From Rhizophagus irregularis (Eukaryota > Glomeromycota > Glomeromycetes > Glomerales > Glomeraceae): a DNA stretch of 64,000 nucleotides. Each line of letters starts with the position of its first letter. Position 1 is the first letter of the stretch. Position numbers and translations under genes: made by a program. Below the pieces are notes generated by a model. That model saw only the letters and a program-made list of their open reading frames with translations. It searched no databases and was not told where the DNA came from. Positions 45,330-54,020 of this stretch are shown here, piece after piece. The stretch covers positions 1,860,001-1,924,000 of the forward strand of contig NC_089450.1 in the NCBI RefSeq assembly GCF_026210795.1. Direction: 5' to 3'.

Positions 45330-45869
45330 ATGCAAAATTCTCCAACCGAATACCCAGAGTACTCTGAATACCATACTCTTGAAGTCACAAACAACTTTAA
45401 TGATTTACCACACGAAAATGAATCTGTTCCTCTCTTAACAAATCCACTACCTCAACGCATTGTCTCGCAACAAAATAATAACTCTTCTATGAACCAAAAC
45501 CTTCAAATCTTTTACAATTCTATTAATACATTTGAAGAAATTATTAATAGACAACTTGAACAAGTTAATGAACTTAAAACGTTATTAAATCAAATGAGTC
45601 AATCTTTTATCACGCATCAACAACAAGCTCCTATGCCTCGTCGTATAAGCCGAAACTATGTCACTAGACCTCATCCTTATTTGAATGAACGTTTAGTTTC
45701 TTCTCGGACCCCAACTATTCGTTCTGCTATGCCAACCTACCGTCATGAATGCTTTACCGAACAACTCGCTTCATCGAACAGTCTCCATCGTCAGCAAACC
45801 AACGTTCCTGCTGAGACAACTGATAATGAAATTTTCCCTTCTGATATTCAGAATTATGAATTTTGGTAA
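45330..45869 (+). CDS. Unrecognised coiled-coil protein family, member 1
   Basis: An intronless 179-aa frame. The N-terminus is PEYSEYHTLEVTNNFNDL and HENESVP; then QQNNN. A predicted coiled coil of about 35 residues follows (NTFEEIINRQLEQVNELKTL and onwards). A basic, conserved block comes next (TRPHPYLNERLVSSRTPTIR), then RHECFTEQLASSNSLH, and the aromatic C-terminus NYEFW. Two further copies are at 49850-50431 and 60503-61042; the strongest identity is in the RPHPYLNER and SRTPTIRS blocks and the C-terminus. There is no signal peptide or membrane segment. I know no family for it; a regulatory or scaffold role is possible but unsupported. Confidence 0.85.
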   Translation: MQNSPTEYPEYSEYHTLEVTNNFNDLPHENESVPLLTNPLPQRIVSQQNNNSSMNQNLQIFYNSINTFEEIINRQLEQVNELKTLLNQMSQSFITHQQQAPMPRRISRNYVTRPHPYLNERLVSSRTPTIRSAMPTYRHECFTEQLASSNSLHRQQTNVPAETTDNEIFPSDIQNYEFW

Positions 45870-47010
45870 ACTTGTAATATAGCTTGTATGCAGTTAGCCT
45901 ATTATACTCCTTTCTTCCAATTTGCAGCCAATTATATGTCATTATAACAAAATACGATCATCTTTAATTTTTTTTTCTTATTTCATATTTCTTTTTATAT
46001 TTATACTATTTATACTTGTATTTTTATACTTGTATTTTTTATATTTTATAGTATTAAATAAAAATTTAGGTTTGTTCAAATTATATTGTCATTATTGTCA
46101 TGTGATTTTTGACTTTGCTAAAAGTTGAAATTCGGTCAGTTGTTTAGTTATTCTTTCGTCATACTTTTCTATAGGTAATGCACAAGTAAATCATTTTACA
46201 GATCAACTTTAGTATATACTGTACAAATCCTGCATAATTACTCATTTTAGGAAAGGCTATAATCAAAGGATTTGACATACATGGATCGGCAATTTCAATA
46301 TTTAATGAACATCACATGAATTTACGAATAACGCATTTGAATTTTTTTTTTTAATTTGAAAGTTCGTATAATTGCTCAAGAAGTTTCTTTTAAAAACTAA
46401 AGAAGTAAACTAAAGAAGTAAAAGACTGGGAATTAATAATATGTCCTTAAAGCTCGGGTAATTTGGGAAATTAAAGAAAGAGTATTGATATTTAACAATG
46501 TTTTCTTTTATTCTTGGAGTAAAGGTGCATTAGTTTCAGGAAATTTTAGACATATTCTTCTCTGCAATATAGTTTTAGTTTACTTTTGATGAATTGAGTT
46601 ATTAAGTAAATTTTCTCTTCCTTTTATGATATGTTATGCAAGATTTTATTTAATAATATATTCTTGTTTACATTTTTTAGATTCTTTGTTTTAGTACATA
46701 CCAGCAAGTGCTTTCTGAGTAGTGATGATTTATTCTAGTTATAGAATATCTTTAACTATCTTTTATTTGTTTAATTAAAACCCTGATTATGCTAATATTA
46801 CACTGATTTTGGTAAATATTATAATATTAGCTAGTTGGCTTACTCGTATCACTTTTTTGATAATATAATGTTCTTTATCTTGTATTTATATAGAATTTTG
46901 TATTTTAAAATTTTTGTTCTTAATATTTATATACCTACTGAAGATATTACTTTTTTCATTCCCTTTTTTTTGGAATTAGTTATTGCTATTCATCAATGAA
47001 CTTTAATTAA
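45870..47010. other. Gene-free AT-rich DNA
   Basis: Downstream region of family member 1. T-rich; open frames such as 45922-46128 are Phe/Ile/Leu-rich artefacts. Nothing else is recognised. Confidence 0.55.
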
Positions 47011-47151
47011 TCAATTAATAAATTGTTCTTCCCTAATGCTCTGGATCAATGGGCGGCCGTGCTTGGAGTAATTCTGAGTATTACGATAGCACTATGTGCT
47101 GGAATAGCTTCTCTCTTTTGGATACTTGGGATATATGAGGAAACATCGTAG
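47011..47151 (+). pseudogene. Fragment encoding one hydrophobic segment
   Basis: A 46-codon frame without ATG reads NALDQWAAVLGVILSITIAL followed by more hydrophobic residues and ends IYEETS-stop. Base composition rises here relative to the surroundings. It may be a last exon or a gene remnant with a transmembrane helix. No partner exon was found. Confidence 0.25.
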
Positions 47152-47679
47152 CTATTGTCTTGATCATTATCACACGACTGCCAGAACGTCCGGTACATAT
47201 TATTGATGCAAGTCATGTAAGTATCACATTCATCAAAGTAGGATTTATTTATTAGTCAATATAGAGGGAATTTATATAATATTTTGGAATTAAATAGTAT
47301 GATCTCTATACTAATTATACTAATGATGGAATTTTAGATGATCTTTAATGCGTAACGAAACAAAAATATTGAATGATTTGAATTGCACGATATTTACTAA
47401 AATATTCCAAAATATATTATGTACGAAATGTATTAAAGAATAATTTAATTTTTGATTTATGATAATTTTATTAGAATGTAAATAAAATCTCTAAAATTTT
47501 ACAAGTTTTATTTAATTATTATACCGATTTTAATTTTTATATTTTAATTGAATTAATCAAATTTAATTTTAAATATTACGTTCTTTTATCACACCTCTTT
47601 TTTCCATAATTTCCTTCAAACAAAATAATTATTATTTAGATTTCAATACAGGCCTTTTTATGGGCAAAATTATGGTCTT

Positions 47680-48045
47680 TCGCGTCTAATGAGCAATTAT
47701 AATTTATGTATAGCGGCCTCTTATTTTGATTTTTAATGGGTAATTTTAATTCATATTCTTATTTGATTTTAATACTTTTTCATGGACAATTTTAATTTAT
47801 GCGTTAGTGATGATCTTTCCATTTGATCTTTAATATTTTTCGTAGGAATTTTATTTATGGTGATGGTCTGATCTCTAATGGGCAATTATAATTCATATAT
47901 AGTAGTCTTCCTATTTGATCTTTAATATTTTTATGAGTAATTTTAATTTATGTATTGCGGCTTTCATATTTTGATCTTTAATACCTACCCTTTCGTGAAT
48001 TTAATTTATATATGATGGTCTTATTATTATTTGATCTTTTGTATT
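47680..48045. repeat. Degenerate minisatellite with TTTGATCTTTAAT core
   Basis: The core (T)TTGATYTTTAAT recurs near 47728, 47825, 47917, 47973 and 48032, with weaker copies at 47685, 47765 and 47870. It alternates with GGGCAATTTTAATTTATG and TAGTGGTCTT-like words. Spacing varies from about 37 to 60 bp. Confidence 0.65.
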
Positions 48046-48222
48046 TTTTTTTGTGGCATGCGATAGTCTTTTCATTTATAATAAATGCAATTTTTTTTTG
48101 GAAAATATCACTTATTATAAAAGTATGAACAATTTAATATTTTACATAGTTGAAAATAAAATGTTTATTTTGTATCAATAATATCAAAATATACAATCAC
48201 CAACCGGATACATATATTATTT

Positions 48223-48525
48223 CTAGTCTAAATTTTCATGTTTTTCTTTTCTTTCCAATTCTTTATTAATCCAATTTTTAATCGCTGTTAATGTTTTATC
48301 ACATTTAGGTATATCAATATTATTGTACTGTACATACGAGATACCATCGATTGATTAAAACCAATATCATCAAGTGAAATATCCCTTATTTCTCGAGCTA
48401 TCCTATATTGATTTGAAACATCAAGGGTTTTCCTATAATCTAAAAATTATTTTAAATTCTTTAAGTATCTTTGATTCTTTGCTTGTAAAAACTCGTGTTC
48501 TTTTAGGTTTCCATTGTTCATTTAA
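48223..48525 (-). pseudogene. Frameshifted gene fragment, possibly a DNA-binding protein
   Basis: Reading the minus strand, three successive frames each look protein-like. The first has WKPKRTRVFTSKESKILKEF, the second YRIAREIRDISLDDIGFNQS, the third DKTLTAIKNWINKELERKEK and then a stop. Two frame changes are needed (near 48440 and 48330), and no intron fits. The basic RTRVFTSKE start and helical middle faintly recall homeodomain or other helix-turn-helix proteins, but no diagnostic WF-N-R motif is present, so the family is unassigned. Confidence 0.45.
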
Positions 48526-48949
48526 TTTATTTAAGCTTTATTTTGATTTATAAACAATGGATAAAATCGTTAAATTTGTTATTTTAACATGCTTCAAAAT
48601 ATTAAAAAAAAGTTAATTTGTCATTTCATTTCGTCATATCTCCCTAAAATTCCTAAAATATCATTATCTTTTCTCACGATCTATCTTTTGAGCGATTAAA
48701 TTATCAAATTACTTGCATTAATAATAGTTTAACAAAAAAAAAAATTCAATTGAAAAAAAAAGTTATTATTTTTTAATCATTTCTCTTATTACATATAATA
48801 TCAGATTTTATAAAATAACTGACAGTGATCTGCATCTTTCTCGTTATTATATAATATACAGTATTTTTTATGAAATATTTGATAAAAATTTATAGTTGAT
48901 TTATTGTCTAACACGTTATAGTTAAAAAGGTGTAAATTTTTGAAGTGTA

Positions 48950-49087
48950 GAATTCCGAAGAATTCGGCATATTCTTTCGGAAAAACACATGATTATGGTT
49001 TAAGCACAAGTCACGGATCAGCCTAAAAGGGTAATTCTCAGAATTCCGAAAAATTCGGATTTTTTTTTCGGGAAAATACTTGATTAT
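48950..49087. repeat. Two 47-bp direct repeats with a GAATTCCGAAGAATTCGG core
   Basis: GAATTCCGAARAATTCGG followed by TTTCGG(A/G)AAAA and TGATTAT occurs at 48950-48996 and 49041-49087. The core is itself palindromic (TTCCGAAGAATTCGGA-like). Confidence 0.6.
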
Positions 49088-49183
49088 ATAGGATAAGAAA
49101 ATTTTTGAAAATTTGTCAAAAAATACTTGATTGATATATGTACATATACAGTAAAATAAATCAATAATTATATTTTGATATTT

Positions 49184-49285
49184 ATGACTTACTTATATAC
49201 GCACGAAGAGAATGATGATGATGATTTTGATGATGATGATCTAGAAGATTTTGAAGGCAAGTGCAGCTCAGATTCCAAATCATAA
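49184..49285 (+). CDS. Tiny acidic open frame
   Basis: 33 codons from ATG to TAA with a (GAT)n-derived tract: HEENDDDDFDDDDLEDFEGK. It could be a small acidic protein, a last exon, or chance translation of a GAT microsatellite. There is no other support. Confidence 0.2.
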   Translation: MTYLYTHEENDDDDFDDDDLEDFEGKCSSDSKS

Positions 49286-49556
49286 TAAATTTGCCCCAAA
49301 ATTTATTAATACGTTTAATGTAGCGATAGTGCCGAACTTAACTAGATACCTGGTCTCCTAGCGTGTGATGGGAGGTTATCTTCGGAAGACGTAGTATAAA
49401 CGAATCGGTATAGAACTTGTGTTATAGGTCCATAAAATAACTTTTTTTCGGGTAATGACTAACCGCCAATCACAATGCAAATAATGTTTTTGAAGTTAAA
49501 AAACCACAATGCTCCATGTTTGTAATACGGATTTTTTTTTATTTTTTTAACTCCGC

Positions 49557-49765
49557 GTTAATTAACCTACGTTCACGTGATTTATTGAAATGCGTTTGAT
49601 CTAACCAAATGAAAATATTAAACAAAGATAACGTGTTACAACTTTTTTAACGAGTTAATTAACAATACCTACCATATAAATTTTATAGGTTAATTAACGA
49701 GTTAATTAACAAAAAATTGAACTGCATATTCTTTTTTATTACCAGAAAAAAGTATATAAACTCCC
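49557..49765 (+). promoter_or_regulatory. Promoter of family member 2: GTTAATTAAC palindromes, TCACGTGA, TATA
   Basis: GTTAATTAAC at 49557-49566, 49654-49663, 49689-49698 and 49701-49710; the last two are 12 bp apart, exactly as in the member 1 promoter. TCACGTGA lies at 49573-49580. TATATAAACTCCC (49753-49765) corresponds to TATAAAAACTCC of member 1. Intervening words (AACAATAC..ATAAATTTTATAG) are also shared, so the promoters are homologous. Confidence 0.75.
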
Positions 49766-49849
49766 GCTGATTAGACTTGAAAAATCAAAAAAAGAAAAAA
49801 AAATTTTTATACTTTTTTTAAAAAAAAATTTAAAAAAAAAATAATAATA

Positions 49850-50431
49850 ATGGAACATACCTACGAAATTTTAAATGGATATCCTGAATACCCTCTTGAA
49901 AATAATAATGAAGTCATAAGTGACTTTATTAATGATTCGCTATGCGAAAACGAATCTGTCCCTCTCCCAACTTACCCACCACCAAAATTTCAAACTCGAT
50001 GCACAATTTCTCAACAAAACAATAACCTTTCTATGTATCAAAAAATTCAAATGGTTGCTAAGACTATTAAGGCATTTGAAGAAAGCATTATTAGACAACT
50101 CGAACAAGTTAATGAACTTAAGGATCAATTAAATCAAATGAACCAATTTTTCATCGCACAACATCAACCACAACGAAAGCCTTCCGTATCTCGTCATATA
50201 TACCGAAATCATGCTCCTAGACCTCATCCTTATTTGAATGAACGTCCTTTGATTTCTTCTCGTACACCAACTATTCGTTCTGCTGCGCCAACTTGCCGTC
50301 ATGAATGTTTTACGACTGAACAACTCATTTCATCGAATAGTTTTCATCAACAACAAGTTAACGTTCCTGTTGAGACAGTTGATAATAATGAAGTTTTCTC
50401 CGCTGGTACTCAAAGCTATGAACTCTGGTAA
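49850..50431 (+). CDS. Unrecognised coiled-coil protein family, member 2
   Basis: An intronless 193-aa frame preceded by an A-rich leader. Features in order: GYPEYPLE, CENESVPLPTYPPP, SQQNNN, a coiled coil (KAFEESIIRQLEQVNELKDQ and onwards), RNHAPRPHPYLNERPLISS, RTPTIRSAAPTCRHECFT, and the C-terminus SYELW. It is 14 residues longer than members 1 and 3, mainly around residues 45-55 and 105-115. The frame is intact and the conserved blocks are preserved while linkers vary, which suggests selection at protein level. Function is unknown; no localisation signal is seen. Confidence 0.85.
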   Translation: MEHTYEILNGYPEYPLENNNEVISDFINDSLCENESVPLPTYPPPKFQTRCTISQQNNNLSMYQKIQMVAKTIKAFEESIIRQLEQVNELKDQLNQMNQFFIAQHQPQRKPSVSRHIYRNHAPRPHPYLNERPLISSRTPTIRSAAPTCRHECFTTEQLISSNSFHQQQVNVPVETVDNNEVFSAGTQSYELW

Positions 50432-51034
50432 AACTCGTAATTACAAGTTTGTCAAACTTGTATGTAGATAGATACTGTTGTTATTATACCAATTATATTA
50501 ATTATATGAACTTTAATTTGATTATAGTCCTTTATTTTTGTTATTCTTATTTTATTTCGTTTTATATTTTCTTGTATTTTATTTTTAAGCATACTTTGTG
50601 ACGTCACATAATAAGCTTTCATATGACATGAATCACATGAGTATAGATGGTACAAATGATCTGTCCCTTTTCTGTATAATAGTTTGATTAGAATAACCAC
50701 ACTTCTAAAGTAAAATAAAATTACTTTTGAGCTTTCGTAATTTCATAATTTCATCCCCATTTGATAAGTTTGTTACTTGGAAATATCAACTTATCGTGTA
50801 TTATGGGAAAATCCCGCAAAGTAAAAACATCTCGATTAAAGGAAAAGTTTTCGAGTTCTTAAAATGTAAGAAGTATTATAACTAATAACTAATAATAAAT
50901 AAAATGTTTGATTGGAATACGGAGAATAAATGCTGCGTCTTTTTGGAAGATGCACGGATCACCATTTTTTCCATATGGAGAAATTATTTCCCTAGATTAA
51001 CTGATATAATTGATATAATGGAAATTTAGTTTTT
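50432..51034. other. Gene-free DNA downstream of family member 2
   Basis: The first 60 bp resemble the 3' flank of member 1 (CTTGTATG..AG..TTATTATAC words), so duplication probably included some 3' sequence. The rest is AT-rich without frames of interest. Confidence 0.4.
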
Positions 51035-51510
51035 TTAAGTAGTGAATTTAACTCCTTCTTTTCTTAGAAATTTACGTATATATCTCTCCGTAAATGCTTC
51101 TGCAGAACAAAGTGTTGTCCTTTCCGGCATAAATCCGGCTACATAATGCAAGCAATCCAAGTACATCATTATATTTGATATAATTATTTACACTAATAAC
51201 ATGGATGTATGTATACCAACGTTAACCAGTAACTACCTTTATCTCTTAAAGTGATGATAAAGTTAAAAATTATGCGTTCTTTCCATGGAAATGCTCTCGG
51301 GTATTTTATAGATTTCTTTACGTAAAAAAGGAATTTACAATTTGATTAAACTGTTTCATCATTTTCGGTAGCCACTTTCTTTTCATGTATAAACTAGGCT
51401 GTCCAAAAATGGTGAAACAAAATATTTAGAGATTATGAGTAGGAAATGGAACGGCAGATCATTCCAAGAAATGTAAGTAACAAAAGGGATGCCATTTTTG
51501 TCTGTACAGT
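51035..51510 (-). pseudogene. Possible gene remnant with several coding-like pieces
   Basis: The clearest piece is a 44-codon frame 51169-51035 (HYVAGFMPERTTLCSAEAFT and YIRKFLRKEGVKFTT-stop). Upstream on the same strand are AFPWKERIIFNFIITLRDK ending at a GGTAGT donor-like site (51243-51300), YMKRKWLPKMMKQFNQIVNS (51310-51395), and a signal-peptide-like MASLLLLTFLGMICRSISYS (51435-51495). I could not join them in frame with good splice sites. They may be exons of an unknown gene or a decayed one. Confidence 0.3.
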
Positions 51511-52431
51511 ATAGATAATGCCAGAGTAACTGTTATATTTTGTTTGATTTTTGTATTTGTAGAGCACATAATATTATATTATGATGGAAGCAATACGGAC
51601 AGAAACAACTGAGTCTCGAAAATATTTTGACTCCTACTTTATTGTTGAGGAAAAATACTGGCCAAGTTGTTACGTACAAATGCAAAAACTTATTTATGTA
51701 ATTAAAACCTTTCGGAAATAAGCGGAACTGATAAGGGTATCGTTCTCGAGGGAAAATGTTTTACTTTCGATGGCATGATTGGCATCAGTTGGTTGATCGT
51801 AACATTTTGTCGCAGTTTTGTCGTTGAAACGCAATTGCAGTCCAGTTGATAATTTTGTACTATTCCTGATAGCTCAGCTATTTTGATTTGGCTTTATACA
51901 GGTTCGTAATATTGCTTAGTTCTTGTTTTTTTTTGTTTCAAAAAACTATGTTTCGTAACTGGTCATTTTTATTTTTTTTTGACAGAATGCTACATAATGT
52001 GAAATGTACATCAGATCAAACGAAAATAAGACAATGTACCCTATGAAGATTACGGCTATCTTTAATATACACTGTGGTCAGTGTGGTAGCTGGTGTTTTG
52101 TCAATGTGACAACCAATAATTTCCGAACAAATTACTTAAGAATTTTCTTAAACACGTGATGAATAATTCAACCGTGACCACAGGTTATAATCTCACAGTT
52201 AGCTATTTTTTTTTATGTTCTAGTCATAGTTAGTTGCAACCCTTTGAATCATAAAGTCATTATTGGCATCAAAGCGTTTTTCTGCTATATTTTATGAAAA
52301 AGAAGGCAGAACGATAATTCCAGTGGAACTGGATTTCGCCAAAATTCCATCGCTACCTTGAAATCTGTTAAATTCTAAGAACGTATTCTTTCTCGGAATA
52401 GTTAGTTGAAAATAATAATGATAATTTAGTA
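51511..52431. other. Intergenic DNA of intermediate composition
   Basis: Less AT-rich than most spacers (for example 51720-51860 and 52060-52200), with scattered short frames but none convincing. CACGTGAT lies at 52154-52161. No RNA gene is recognised. Confidence 0.4.
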
Positions 52432-52615
52432 ATGCCGTTAAGTCAACTTTCACAACGGGAGAAATTTTATATTGATGCCTTGATGGTAAGACAAAACATA
52501 CCTTTTTACAGTTACGTTCACGAAACTAATTCAATTTTGTATATAAATAGAGGTCTTAGGAACAAGAAAAGAAAAGAAAAAAGATGCAAAATCACAAACT
52601 AGTAAAATAGCGTAG
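52432..52615 (+). CDS. Possible small spliced gene, 38 aa
   Basis: Exon 1 (52432-52485) begins MPLSQLSQREKFYIDALM and ends exactly at a consensus GTAAGA donor. A 67-nt intron, of the size usual in this window, ends at AAATAGAG. Exon 2 (52553-52615) reads VLGTRKEKKKDAKSQTSKIA and stops. The product would be a small basic protein, unrecognised. The model is in phase but too short for strong support; exon 1 could also belong to a decayed larger gene. Confidence 0.35.
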
Positions 52616-53382
52616 CACCGGCGTAACTAAAAATATTTATCATGCATCGGCTTATAGTATTCGGTTATGTCCATGAAAAATCATGAAGACTGATCAACTC
52701 AAATCACAGACTATGGCTAACAAGACGAATTACAATATTTACAACACATTTAACAATATATAACAGTATAAGTATACTTTTTTCATTCTACATTCAATCA
52801 AGCTATACTCCAAAGAAATTCGGATTTTTAACCCGGAAAGTGGCCACATATAAGAACAATTCTTCTCATGAAAGATTTAGAAAAAGATTGATCTAACATT
52901 TGTTCGTTTTGGTAGTGAGTGGGGCAGTACTTTTATTCCAATCAATTCTTCGAAGTGTAATTCATTACGAACAGTTAATTCACATTTTATTGTTGAGACA
53001 AACGAAAAAATAAATTTGCCGTTAAAATAGCATAGTTTGTGTTGCTTTATAACGGTAGTATGCTTTTAGAAAGCAAATTCACAAATATATTCTTAAACTA
53101 TTGAAATATTATTTATATTTTTTTGTCGGATATTAGTTATGTATATCTAATATATTATGAATTGTAGTAAGTGTAAATCGGAAATATAACATTACTTATT
53201 TTTTTTTTTTACCTCAGTTGCTAATTCCTGAATTTATGTTGTAGGTTCAAAATTACTTAATCTTGGTCCTTCGTTCACGTTTAATTTTGGATTTTCTTAT
53301 TTGTAACATGCACGCGATTTTTTGCGGAGTTCAGTAGACGAAATTAAAGACAGAAATTAACCAATGAAATCGCTGAATCAAT

Positions 53383-53405
53383 TCACGTGATCCTCCGTAT
53401 AAAAC
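53383..53405 (+). promoter_or_regulatory. TCACGTGA plus TATAAAAC module
   Basis: TCACGTGA at 53383-53390 and TATAAAAC at 53398-53405, with CCAAT at 53361, 43 bp before an ATG at 53448. The same pairing of motif and TATA stands before the Ca2+ ATPase (26816/26839). Confidence 0.6.
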
Positions 53406-53447
53406 GTGAACCTTTTTAACCAACTTGACTTGTTTCTCTACGCTCTA

Positions 53448-53977
53448 ATGGCATCACAAAATATACCTACGCCTGTATGTGACCTGGCCATTTATTTATA
53501 TTTATATTGGACTCCTGCAGCCGATACTTGGAAGAGGGACTTGCAACGAATAGGCTCATTACAATTGTAATCCCCTTAGATAGATTCGTTGCAATAGACT
53601 CGTTCAAAAATTCATTTGTCAATGCCACTACCGTGATTATCTTATAGTTCATATTTCTTAGTGACTAAATTATTCTAAATTTTTTTATAGTTAGATATTT
53701 CAGCGGGATTTCTTCCTATTCTAGTAACACTGAGATTGAAGCCTGGGGTTATATAGGTTGTCTTGAATATTTAGCAAAAGTGGGTGTGCATTTGACATTA
53801 GAAGATCGTGACGACATTCTTGGCAGATATAGAAATCATCTGCATTCAATATTCTCGTCTACATTAACACTTAAAAAAGCAAAAGACAAAGCCTATAAGC
53901 TGAATTATGCAGCGGAACGTTCATTTAAACGCGTAGAAGTTACCTCGTTTTTTAAAAAACTTGATACACTACGTTAA
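53448..53977 (+). CDS. Hypothetical gene, splice structure unresolved
   Basis: A TATA-preceded ATG at 53448 opens MASQNIPTPVCDLAIYLYLY, WTPAADTWKRDLQRIG and closes at 53567-53570. A second convincing block starts after an AG at 53690 and runs to a TAA at 53975-53977. It reads AWGYIGCLEYLAKVGVHLTL, EDRDDILGRYRNHLHSIFSS, then a lysine-rich helix and VEVTSFFKKLDTLR. The segment between them (53571-53690) holds concentric palindromes. Joining in frame needs an unusually short 31-nt intron plus a 73-nt one, so the gene may be disrupted. No family is recognised; both ends look protein-like and the promoter is good. Confidence 0.45.
53541..53594. repeat. Concentric palindromes
   Basis: TTGCAACGAAT (53541-53551) is perfectly inverted at 53584-53594 (ATTCGTTGCAA). 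Between them lies the perfect 14-bp palindrome ATTACAATTGTAAT (53558-53571). This may be an insertion footprint or an RNA hairpin in the candidate gene. Confidence 0.7.
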
Positions 53978-54020
53978 TTAATGTTAATTAATCGTCGTTA
54001 AATCTGTGTATGTATATATA

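Noticed and set aside
49310-49450. Possible structural RNA in a GC-richer stretch
   Set aside because: No recognisable RNA family sequence or extended pairing.
50129-50323. Minus-strand Arg/Ser-rich frame
   Set aside because: Antisense shadow of the conserved block of family member 2.
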